64,000 nucleotides of DNA from positions 1 to 64,000 of the forward strand of contig JAQMWT010000117.1 of the NCBI GenBank assembly GCA_029834535.1, in the 5' to 3' direction. Source of the stretch: Chrysophaeum taylorii. Lineage: Eukaryota; Sar; Pelagophyceae; Pelagomonadales; Pelagomonadaceae. Shown here piece by piece: positions 32,063 to 42,600 of this stretch (position 1 is its first letter; each line of letters opens with the position of its first letter). The notes under the pieces were generated by a model that worked only from the letters and a program-made list of their open reading frames with translations, was not told where the DNA came from and searched no databases. A program made the translations under genes and the position numbers.

Positions 32063-33143
32063 TCCTAACTACTAATCGACAGATGTTTGTTTGTCTGTCT
32101 TTAAATGTCGACTGCTCAGATGTTTGTTTGTCTGTCTGTCTGTCTGTTTGTCTGTTAGTTTGTCCCTCGATTTAGGGTAAGGATCAGGTAGGTGCGAGAG
32201 TAAGGATCAGGTAGGCGCGAGAGCCAGACAGTGATCCTCCAAGCCGTCTACGGCGACCTCGCAGACTATTTCCACGACCCGCGGCGGCTCTTTCAGCGCG
32301 CCATTCTCACGCCCCGTCGAAACGATGTTGTCGATGCTGACAACGCGCGCATGACCGCGGCCGTTTTTTCCCGGAGACGAGGCGTCGGAGTTCTTTTCGG
32401 CTGACTAGGCTGGGTCGGAAGACGACGCCTCGCTCTTTACAGTAGAGTTTTCAACTCCCTGACAACCAACGGCATGCTGACTTTGATCGCGAGCTTAATG
32501 TCTTCGCAACCTCGACCCGTCGCACGGCCACTGCAACGGTACCAGATACATGATCGATCGTGTCGTTGTCACCGAGGCTCCTCCAACCTGTATCCCTTAA
32601 GGCCCGCCGACGCCAAACGATCACCAAGAGCCAGGGCCAGACGCCCCGCGAGGTCGGCGTCCTCTTGCCCACAAGCCCGTCTTCTGTCACGTCCAGCTCT
32701 ACGTGGCTCTCTGTCGATCGGCAACCCCGAGAATATGCTCTTCTGAGTCGACGACTCCACCCTACCCCACACGTGCTGCGCAATACCGATAAGCCCCCCG
32801 GCGTCTACACGCGCACTGTAGGTGAACTTACTGGGACCAGGTGAACTTACTGGGGTTTGAGATTGGGACTAGGTGAATATAGTGACCAGGTGAGCTTACT
32901 GGGACCAGGTGAATTTACTGGGGGTTTTAGAGTAAAGGGTTTTTAGAGTAAACTCAAAGGTTGGCGGCGCGTGCGGATCAAAGCAGCTTGGATTGGCGGA
33001 GGCGAGAGCGACGAGCTCAAAGGAGTTGGTGTGAGCTAGGTGAACTTACTGACCAGGTGAACTTATATGAAACTTACTGGGACCAGACCTAAACTTACTG
33101 GGGTTAGAGATTGGGAGTAGGTGAACTTACTGGCCTGCACTTG
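32063..33143 (+). mobile_element. H4, first unit of the Helitron array
   Basis: Starts TCCTAACTACTAATCGAC after an A; a TCTTATCTTCT string just before (32050) leaves the exact start uncertain by 13 bp. It has two TCTG/TTTG tracts separated by TTTAAATGTCGACTGCT. The helicase remnant reads VILQAVYGDLADYFHDPRRL and RAILTPRRNDVVDADNARM, then breaks at a T run. Ends CCTGCACTTG, directly joined to H5. Confidence 0.9.
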
Positions 33144-33164
33144 TCTTAACTACTAATCGACAGA

Positions 33165-33197
<33 letters not shown>

Positions 33198-34244
33198 TTA
33201 AATGTCGACTGCTAAGAGGGGGGGGTGCGTGTGTCTGTCTGTTTGTTTGTTTGTCCCTCGATTTAGGGTAAGGATCAGGCAGGCGCGAGAGTAAGGATCA
33301 GGTAGGCGCGAGAGCCAGACAGTGATCCTCCAAGCCGTCTACGGCGACCTCGCAGACTATTTCCACGACCCGCGGCGGCTCTTTCAGCGCGCCATTCTCA
33401 CGCCCCGTCGAAACGATGTTGTCGATGCTGACAACGCGCGCATGACCGCGGCCTTTTTTTCCCGGAGACGAGGCGTCGGAGTTCTTTTCGGCTGACTAGG
33501 CTGGGTCGGAAGACGACGCCTCGCTCTTTACAGTAGAGTTTTCAACTCCCTGACAACCAACGGCATGCTGACTTTGATCGCGAGCTTAAAGTCTTCGCAA
33601 CCTCGACCCGTCGCACGGCCACTGCAACGGTACCAGATACATGATCGATCGTGTCGTTGTCACCGAGGCTCCTCCAACCTGTATCCCTTAAGGCCCGCCG
33701 ACGCCAAACGATCAACAAGAGCCAGGGCCAGACGCCCCGCGAGGTCGGCGTCCTCTTGCCCAAGCCCGTCTTCTGCCACGTCCAGCTCTACGTGGCTCTC
33801 TGTCGATCGGCAACCTCGAGGATATACTCATCTGGGTCGACGACTCCACCCTACTCCACACGTGCTGCGCAATACCGATAAGCCCCCCCCCGGCGTCTAC
33901 ACGCGCACTATAGGTGAACTTACTGGGACCAGGTGAACTTACTGGGGTTTGAGATTGGGACTAGGTGAACTGAGTGACCAGGTGAAACTGGGACCAGGTG
34001 AACATACTGGGGTTTTTAGAGTAAAGGGTTTTAGGGTTAAAAAAAAAGGTTGGCGGCGCGTGCGGATCAAAGCAGCTTAGATTGGCGGAGGCGAGAGCGA
34101 CGAGCTCAAAGGAGTTGGTGTGAGCTAGGTGAACTTACTGACCAGGTGAACTTATATGAAACTTACTGGGATTAGGACCAATAATTTAGGTGAACTTACT
34201 GGGGTTAGAGATTGGGACTAGGTGAACTTACTGGCCTGCACTTG
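33144..34244 (+). mobile_element. H5, second array unit
   Basis: Begins TCTTAACTACTAATCGAC immediately after the CACTTG of H4, with no spacer. Carries a G8 run and a GTGTGTCTG variant next to the microsatellite, shared with H6. The end of the helicase remnant reads INKSQGQTPREVGVLLPKP in one frame. Confidence 0.9.
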
Positions 34245-34273
34245 TCTTATCTTCTTAACTACTAATCGACAGA

Positions 34274-34310
<37 letters not shown>

Positions 34311-35328
34311 TTAAATGTCGACTGCTAAGAGGGGGGGGTGTGTGTGGCTGTCTGTCCCTCCTCGATTTAGGGTAAGGATCAGGTAGGCGCGAGAGTAAGG
34401 ATCAGGTAGGCGCGAGAGCCAGACAGTGATCCTCCAAGCCGTCTACGGCGACCTCGCAGACTATTTCCACGAGCCGCGGCGGCTCTTTCAGCGCGCCATT
34501 CTCACGCCCCGTCGAAACGATGTTGTCGATGCTGACAACGCGCGCGTGACCGCGGCCTTTTTTTCCCGGAGACGAGGCGTCGGAGTTCTTTTCGGCTGAC
34601 TAGGCTGGGTCGGAAGACGACGCCTCGCTCTTTACAGTAGAGTTTTCAACTCCCTGACAACCAACGGCATGCTGACTTTGATCGCGAGCTTAATGTCTTC
34701 GCAACCTCGACCCGTCGCAAGGCCACTGCAACGGTACCAGATACATGATCGATCGTGTCGTTGTCACCGAGGCTCCTCCAACCTGGATCGCTTAAGGCCC
34801 GCCTACGCCAAACGATCAACAAGAGCCAGACGCCCCGCGAGGTCGTCGTCCTCTTTCCCAAGCCCGTCTTCTGCCACGTCCAGCTCTACGTGGCTCTCTG
34901 TCGATCGGCATCCCCGAGGATATACTCATCTGGGTCGACGACTCCACCCTACCCCACACGTGCTGCGCAATACCGATAAGCCCCCTCCCGGCGTCTACAC
35001 GCGCACTGTAGGTGAACTTACTGGGACCACGTGAACTTACTGGGGTTTGAGATTGGGACTAGGTGAACTGAGTGACCAGGTGAAACTGGGACCAGGTGAA
35101 CATACTGGGGTTTTTAGAGTAAAGGGTTTTTAGAGTAAACTCAAAGGTTGGCGGCGCGTGCGGATCAAAGCAGCTTAGATTGGCGGAGGCGAGAGCGACG
35201 AGCTCAAAGGAGTTGGTGTGAGCTAGGTGAACTTACTGACCAGGTGAACTTATACGAAACTTACTGGGACCAGGTGAACTTACTGGGGTTAGAGATTGGG
35301 ACTAGGTGAACTTACTGGCCTGCACTTG
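34245..35328 (+). mobile_element. H6, third array unit
   Basis: Begins TCTTATCTTCTTAACTAC. Shares with H5 the G-run variant of the leader. A 6-bp loss in the helicase remnant (INKSQTPREV in place of INKSQGQTPREV) keeps frame. Confidence 0.9.
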
Positions 35329-36339
35329 TCTTATCTTAAATACTAATCGACAGATGTTTGTCTGTCTGTTTGTCTGTTTGTCCCTCGATTTAGGGTAAGG
35401 ATCAGGTAGGCCCGCGAGCCGGACATTGATCCTCCAAGCCGTCTACGGCGACCTCGCAGACTATTTCCACGACCCGCGGCGGCTCTTTCAGCGCGCCATT
35501 CTCACGCCCCGTCGAAACGATGTTGTCGATGCTGACAACGCGCGCATGACCGCGGCCTTTCCCGGAGACGAGGCGTCGGAGTTCTTTTCGGCCGACTAGG
35601 TTGGGTCGGAAGACGACGCCTCGCTCTTTACAGTCGAGTTTTCAACTCCCTGACAACCAACGGCATGCTGACTTTGATCGCGAGCTTAAAGTCTTCGCAA
35701 CCTCGACCCGTCGCACGGCCACTGCAACGGTACCAGATACATGATCGATCGTGTCGTTGTCAAGACAGACAAACATCCGACGCCAAACGATCAAGAGCCA
35801 GGGCCAGACGCCCCGCGAGGTCGGCGTCCTCTTGCCCAAGCCCGTCTTCTGCCACGTCCAGCTCTACGTGGCTCTCTGTCGATCGGCAACCCCGAGGATA
35901 TCCTCTTCTGGGTCGACGACTCCACCCTACCCCACACGTGCTGCGCAATACCGATAAGCCCCCTCCCGGCGTCTACACGCGCACTGTAGGTGAACTTACT
36001 GGGACCAGGTGAACTTACTGGGACCAGGTGAACTTACGGAGGTTAGAGATTGGGACTAGGTGAAATTAGTGACCAGGCGAACTTACTGGGACCAACTGAG
36101 CTTACTGGGGTTTTTAGAGTAAACTCAAAGGTTAGCGGCGTGTGCGGATCAAAGCAGCTTAGATTGGCGGGGGTGAGAGCGACGAGTTCAAAGGAGAGAG
36201 GTGAGTGGATGTGTGCACGAGTGGGTTTACGCCGAACTTACTGGGGTTAGAGATTGGGACTAGATGAACTTACTGAGACCAGACCTGAACTTACTAAGGT
36301 TAGAGATTGGGAGTAGGTGAACTTACTGGCCTGCACTTG
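35329..36339 (+). mobile_element. H7, fourth array unit
   Basis: Begins TCTTATCTTAAATACTAATCG. It keeps the AAFPGDEASEFFSAD stretch without the T-run disruption of H4-H6, so its upstream helicase remnant is the best preserved. A segment just before the INKSQ region is replaced by a piece matching the GACAGACAAACATC microsatellite leader in reverse orientation. Confidence 0.9.
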
Positions 36340-37418
36340 TCTTCTTTCTTTCTTAACTACTATTCGACAGATGTTTGTCTGTCTGTCTGTTTGTTTGTCT
36401 GTTTGTTTGTCCCTCGATTTAGGGTAAGGATCATGTAGGCCCGCGAGCCGGCCATTGATCCTCGAAGCCGTCTACGGCGACCTCGCAGACTATTTCCACG
36501 ACCCGCGGCGGCTCTTTTAGCCAGCGCGCCATTCTCACGCCCCGTCGAAACGATGTTGTCGATGCTGACAACGCGCGCATGAATGACCGCGGCCTTTTTT
36601 TCCCGGAGACGAGGCGTCGGAGTTCTTTTCGGCCGACTAGGTTGGGTCGGAAGACGACGCCTCGCTCTTAACAGTCGAGTTTTCAACTCCCTGACAACCA
36701 ACGGCATGCTGACTTTGATCGCGAGCTTAAAGTCTTCGCAACCTCGACCCGTCGCACGGCCACTGCAACGGTACCAGATACATGATCGATCGTGTCGTTG
36801 TCATCGAGGCTCCTCCAACCTGCTTCCCTTAAGGCCCGCCGACGCCAAACGATCACCAAGAGCCAGGGCCAGACGCCCCGCGAGGTCGGCGTCCTCTTGG
36901 CGAAGCCCGTCTTCTGCCACGTCCAGCTCTACGTGGCTCTCTGTCGATCGGCAACCTCGAGGATATCCTCTTCTTGGTCGACGACTCCACCCTACTCCAC
37001 ACGTGCTGCGCAATACCGATAAGCCCCCTCCCGGCGTCTACACGCGCACTATAGGTTAACTTACTGGGACCAGGTGAACTTACTGGAACCAGGTGAACTT
37101 ACTGGGGTTAGAGATTGGGACTAGGTGAATTTAGTGACCAGGTGAGCTTACTGAGACCAAGTGTGAACTTACTGGGGCTTTTAGAGTAAACTCAAAGTTT
37201 AGCGGCGTGTGCGGATCAAAGCAGCTTAGATTGGCGGGGGTGAGAGCGACGAGCTCGAAGGAGAGTGGGGTGAGTGGGCGCGGGTTTACGCCGAACTAAA
37301 GAGATTGGGTTTACGCCGAACTTACTGCGGTTAGAGATTTGGACTAGGTGAACTTACTGACCAGGTGAACTTACTGGGGTTAGAGATTGGGACTAGGTGA
37401 ACTTACTGCCTGCACTTG
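36340..37418 (+). mobile_element. H8, last array unit
   Basis: Begins with an expanded TCTTCTTTCTTTCTTAACTAC leader and ends CTGCACTTG before T at 37419. The minisatellite near the 3' end is rearranged relative to H4-H6. Confidence 0.9.
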
Positions 37419-38129
37419 TATAGAAAAATTAAGTACTCATGTTGGGTTGAAGCTTAAAGTATCTTGCCGATCTTAGCATATCTTGCGTGCTTGCCCCGAA
37501 GAAATGATGGCGACGCCTCCTGGGACGAGCCGCGGCGTCTCGTGCCTAAAGAGCGCCGCGACACCGAGGGACGCGCGCGGCTTGCGCGGCACCGCCCGAA
37601 CGAAGCTGGGAAGCAGCAGAAGCAGCAGAAGCACGGCGACCTCGACGCGGACCAAGACCGACATCGCGTGGGAGCGTGCGGCAAGACTAGGAAAAGGAGC
37701 GCGACCGAGCGCGAGAGCCTCGTGCTACCGCGCGGCCGCAACACGAGGAAGAGCAACGCGACCGACCGCGAGAGGCAGCAGAAGCAGCAGAAGCACCGCG
37801 ACCTCGACGCGGACCAAGACCGACATCGCGTGGGAGCGTGCGGCAAGACTAGGAAAAGGAGCGCGACCGAGCGCGAGAGCCTCGTGCTACCGCGCGGCCG
37901 CAACACGAGGAAGAGCAACGCGACCGACCGCGAGAGCGTCGTGCTACCGGGCAGCCGCAACGGTAGGAAAAGGACCGCGAGCGCGCGCGACAGCGTCGTG
38001 CTACCGCGCCGTCGCAACACTATTGAAAGCTACCGCGCGGCCCCAACACTCTTGAAATGGAACTTTCCACCGTCCGTCTACTATTGTCGGAGTATGAAAT
38101 GGAACGTTCCACATTCGTCTACATTGTAG
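37419..38129 (+). repeat. 162-bp tandem repeat in an open frame
   Basis: A 162-bp unit (54 codons) occurs at about 37639-37800 and 37801-37962. Inside it, a shorter ~60-bp unit around GAGAGCCTCGTGCTACCGCG repeats on into 38030. All three + frames and one - frame stay open because the sequence is GC-rich and stop-poor, so coding status is uncertain. The frame from about 37464 gives a Lys/Arg/Gln-rich product with units like ESLVLPRGRNTRKSNATDR. After it, at 38052-38135, an imperfect ~41-bp duplication around GAAATGGAAC occurs. Confidence 0.55.
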
Positions 38130-38225
38130 GACAAGCGCGGTCCCCCACAAACCCACCCACATCCTTCATGCTCCCCACACACACCCCCCTCTTAGCAGTC
38201 GACATTTAAAGACAAGCGCGGTCCC
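38130..38225. repeat. Direct repeats bounding a Helitron-like scrap
   Basis: GACAAGCGCGGTCCC occurs at 38130-38144 and 38211-38225. Between them lies CCCCTCTTAGCAGTCGACATTTAAA, the reverse complement of the leader found in H5 and H6. This looks like an inserted scrap with a 15-bp duplication, or a local rearrangement. Confidence 0.5.
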
Positions 38226-38233
38226 GTAGGTAG

Positions 38234-39207
38234 CTAGCTGACATAGCGGCCAGCCGTGCGGCGCAGGAAGTGGCGGATCATTGCCAGGGACCGACGAGCA
38301 CGTAATCGCTTCCAGACTCGAAATTGGCGCTGAAGAAGGGCCGCTGCGTAGTGGAGTGGCGGGCCAGGAGTCTGGCGCAAGGCCGCGACGCGGTTCTGCC
38401 GGGCTGCACGTGCTTGAGCGTGTTGAGCGCCGGTGCGTATAACGCGGGCGACATCCGGATGTGCAGCGTTTGTGCATGCGCGTGAAGGCGAGGCAGATAG
38501 CGGCGGCTGAGGGGTAGGTGACGGGCCCGAGGGTGGCGAGGAATTTGGCGCGGGTGTAGCAGACGCCGGGGAAGTACTGGTGGCAGTGGGTGCGACGGAC
38601 TGTGTGGGCGTAGCAGGTGAGCGACGGGCACGGTGGTGCTGCCGAGCGCGAACAAAGCGCTGAAGACGGATCGCGGCGGTGTGACGTGGCTGACCAGGAG
38701 CGCGGCGCAGGGCCGCAACGAGGTTCTGTCGGGCAACACGTGCCAGAGTATGCTGAGCGCGACTTCGGGCAGCACGAGCGGTGGACGGGAGAGTAGAGTG
38801 CTGAGCAGGGGTCGGAGGCAGAACCGGCTGTGGTGGCTGAGGGGGAGTTGACGAGCTCTGGGTCGTGGAGGCGGGCGGCGAGTGAGCCGGTGTGGCCGCA
38901 GCAGACGACGGAGGGCTTTCGGTAGCGAGAGCTGCCTGTGGTTGAGTCCGTGCGCGAAACTGGCGCTGGAGAAGAGTTGCGGCGTGGTGGCGAGACTGAC
39001 CAGGATCTTGGCGCCGAGCTGCGACGAGATTCAGCCGGGCTGCACGCGCCTGAGCGTGTAGATGTTGGGTGCGTGCAGAGCGGGCGACCGCTGGCAAAGT
39101 GGGCTGTGTGCAGGCTCGAGCACGATCGGTAGGCAAGGCGTGGAGACGCGGTAGGGGGGCGTGCGACGAGCCAGGAGCCTCGACAGAGGGCGAAGGCGCT
39201 GGCGTGG
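38234..39207 (-). pseudogene. IQ-like repeat gene, 3' part
   Basis: About 324 codons continuing from the exon-like piece at 49457-49967 on the other side of Gypsy-C. Three diverged repeats of ~75-110 residues each contain an Ala-rich lead (ARQNLVAALRRAPGQPRH) and an IQ-like helix (AATLLQRQFRARTQ, AAIRLQRFVRARQHHRAR, AAALLQRQFRVWKRLRAR). IQ motifs (IQxxxRGxxxR) bind calmodulin or myosin light chains; here the Gln and Arg spacing fits but the Ile is Leu. Pro/Ser/Thr-rich linkers separate the repeats. Interrupted by Gypsy-C with a 4-bp duplication, so non-functional unless an empty allele exists. Confidence 0.6.
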
Positions 39208-39565
39208 TGTGGTGGAAACTCAGCTCACCCGCCCCTCTTCGCCTAACCGTCGGTCACAACGTGACCGCTCAACTGTCCTGAACCACGGGTGGTTCCACCA
39301 CACGTCCAACCAAACGCTCACACTCCGCTCACGCCATGCTGTCGAACATTCAATTGAGGGTAATTTTAAGGAAACAGCAAGAATCGATAGATTCCAATGG
39401 GAGATCCATCAAGATATGCTAGATCGGCAAGAGCAACACAGGTCCTCGGTACAGGAGTATCCTTGGAGAAGCAGGTGTGGGTGTCAAGCATGACACCGCC
39501 AAATTCAAGGTAACAGGCAGGTAACAGGCACATAAGCGGGGGGGGGAATGGTTATTACCGCCACA
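39208..39565 (-). repeat. 3' LTR of Gypsy-C
   Basis: The + strand runs TGTGGTGGAAACTC to ATTACCGCCACA, with inverted ends TGTGG/CCACA. A G run near 39540 lies before the outer end, as in the Gypsy-A LTRs. Inside the element a GTAGGGGGCTCC purine-rich string on - (39566-39578) may be the polypurine tract. Confidence 0.9.
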
Positions 39566-39600
39566 GGAGCCCCCTACTTAAGGTGAAGTCGTCCTCGACT

Positions 39601-42600
39601 TCAAGGGTGACGAAGGTCGCGCGCACGAATGAGACGATAAGCGCGTTCAGCGATGTCCGTAGGGACTTTGTTGCTGTGGAGGCTGAAGTTAGTGACAAGG
39701 GTATCGATCTCTTCAGGGCGGAAATCGTTGACACAAGGCTCACAGCCATCCATGTTCGCTCGAAAACGAGTGAAACTGCATCCGTCACGATCTTTGTATT
39801 CTGGTCTTAATCGTCGCTCCGTTAGAGGCTTGGTAGGGTCGAAAACACGGGGGTCATCGCGTGAACCTAGATCAGTATAATAGTGTAACGCCACAGTATC
39901 ATTGTCGTGATCATAGTCTTCATAGACCTCGGCAACGTAGATACGTTTCTTCCACGCATTACCTCGTGCTTTGACCCGAAAAATGACAAATTTGCCGTGC
40001 TTAAAGCGGTCGCGGTCTGAAGGCGTGTGCAGGGGGGCTGAAGAGGTGTCGATTATCGGCACTTTCAAAGGCACAATCTGCTGCACGGATACCACAACGG
40101 GTTCGGCATTGTCGTCGTGCACGTCTTTAATTTCGTAAACGACTGGAGACTTCTTCTTGGTAACAATATATGGGCCACGCCAAATAGGCCGCAACTTGTG
40201 ACGCGTCTTAGGCACAAAACGCAAGACATAATCGCCAGGAGAGAACTGGATGTCGATCTGATGGGCGTCGTAGTTGATCTTCTGAGTCTCCTGGGCCTTT
40301 TGATGTGCCCGAGCGACGAGTTGACTGTAAAATTCAAACTTGTGCTTAAAGTCCGTCAGGATCTGTTGACGCGATTGAGGCAGACCACGCTGTTCGCCCA
40401 GGATGTTGTAATCAGGCGGTAACAGGGGTTGCTTGCCGGTACGCATCATAAACGGCGAGATCTTCGTTCCGGGGATATACATCCGGTTGTACATGAAAGC
40501 CACGCACTGGACAAAAATAGACCAGTCCGTTTGGCGCTGCTCATCCATCGCGGCCCGGAGGAAGGCCTTGATGAACCGATTGACTCGCTCAGTATGATTA
40601 CTCTGTGGGTGATAAGGAATGGTCGTGCGGTATCGAACGTTGAATTGACGAACGAACGTCCGGAACAACTTGTTCGCGAACTCACTACCATTATCCGTAA
40701 CTATACACCGCGGGAGACATCCCTCGAGGACAATCTTGTCAACAAATGCATTCAAGATCGCGTAGTCATGCTTGGTATTTATCAACGCCAGCTTGAGAAA
40801 ATGCGACGTAGCATCGTACATCGCGAGGATATACGTGTGCAAGTCGGCTCCTCTCAGTGGTCCAAAGAGATCCATTCCTAGGACATAGCAATCACCAATG
40901 CGATTCGGTTGGCAACGGAGACCATAGCGCTTCGGCACAGTGGATCGAATTTTCTGACAGATGATGCAGGCCTTGATGAAGTCGGTGACCGACGATATGA
41001 CGTTGGGCCACCAGTATCGCTCCGAAATCTGGCTCGCTGTCGAATCTCGTCCCACATGGCCTCCGAACAGCCCTCGATGGTGCATGGTGATCACACGCTC
41101 CTGCATCGACTGTGGGACCACAATCAGACGTCGAGATTCTGACTCGTCAACCTTGTACAAGACGTTGTCTTCGATCTCGTACGGCAGAGGTGGCTTATCG
41201 CGTGTATCCTTCTGCTCCGAATCGAGGCTCTGACGGATCTGCGTGCAAGTCTTGTCTTCAATCTGTTCTTTAGCTATCTCCTCGAGAGTGATCTCATCCT
41301 CAGCTTGATCAGCAAAAGGGAGCCGTTCAACGGGGTCTACCGGTTCGGCTTCGTACGCAAATTGAGGCGGCGGCGCGCTCCGACGCGTACTAACTGCTGC
41401 TAGAGCTGCAGTATACTCCCTGTCTGCCAACAGAGACATCGTCACTGATGAGAAGGTGAAGCACGCTGTGCCCGGAACATCGGTGGGGATCTCCTGGAAG
41501 ATCAGATACGCTTCATTGATCGGTTCTCCGTCTTCGTCCTGCTCGATTAACTTGTCGATTGGATTGCGCGACAGGCAATCAGGGATGCGCATGCCCGGGG
41601 AATTTCCAGGTTTGTATCCGAGCTCCCGGTCGAACGCAGCAAGCCGCATAGCCCATCGTGCTAACTGTCCAGACGTATGATTCGAATCCCGCAGAAACGT
41701 TAAGTTACGATGATCCGTCTCTAACTTTGTCTGATGACCTTCGATATAAAATCGGAAATTTTCGAGAGCAGAGAGTACTGCGAGGAGTTCCAAGCGCCGA
41801 GGATCATATTTCCTCATCGATTTGGGCACAGTTCGACTCCAGTACTCAATAACTCTCTCCTCCACCCGTTCTTTTCCATCGTCACCAACGACTGGCACTT
41901 TCTGAAACAAGTAAGCGCCTAATCCATGCGCAGATGCATCCGTCCGAATGTAGAACGGCAATGAGTAGTCCGGATGGTAAATGCCCTTAGAAGTAACAAT
42001 AGCTTCGATGATGGCATCCCAGGCCTCTCGACACTCTTTCGTCCACTCGAACTTAACATCTGGCAAAGTCAACTGTCTTAACGGCTCCGCGACTCGCGCG
42101 AAATTGCACACATAACGACGACAAAAACTCCCCATCCCAAGGAAGGAGCGGACTTGCTTTTTGGGATCAGCATCTGACAAAGTACCAGGGATTGGCATAT
42201 GCCGGATGGCCTCCGTCGATCTTGGTGACGGGAGAAGTCCATTCGGGGTAGACAAATGCCCCAAGAATTCAATGACCTCCTTCATGAAGTGGATCTTCTT
42301 AACCTTGCCGCTATACCCTTTCGACGCCAAGTGGGGAATGACTTGAACAAGGCATTGCAAATGACTCTTAGTGTCTGCATGCCCAGCCAAAATGTCGTCG
42401 ATATAAGCCACTAGGTCACGGTACAACCACTTCGACAGATCGGTGTTGAGTTGCTTGCAGAACAGGCTGCCAGCAGGCTTGACTCCCAAAGGTAAACGCA
42501 TATAGCTGAATGCTCCCAAAGGACTAGTGAAGGTCACTACATCCTGCGCGTCCGCTGACAATCGCAAATTGTGGTAACCCCATCGGATGTCCATGCTAGA

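Noticed and set aside
33565-33936. Multiple ~70-120-codon frames in the Helitron array
   Set aside because: They are shadows or remnants of the Helitron helicase C-terminus, repeated in each unit with frameshifts; not independent genes.
32063-37418. CRISPR-like array of regular repeats
   Set aside because: Units are ~1.05 kb with transposon ends and helicase remnants; no short repeats with unique spacers.
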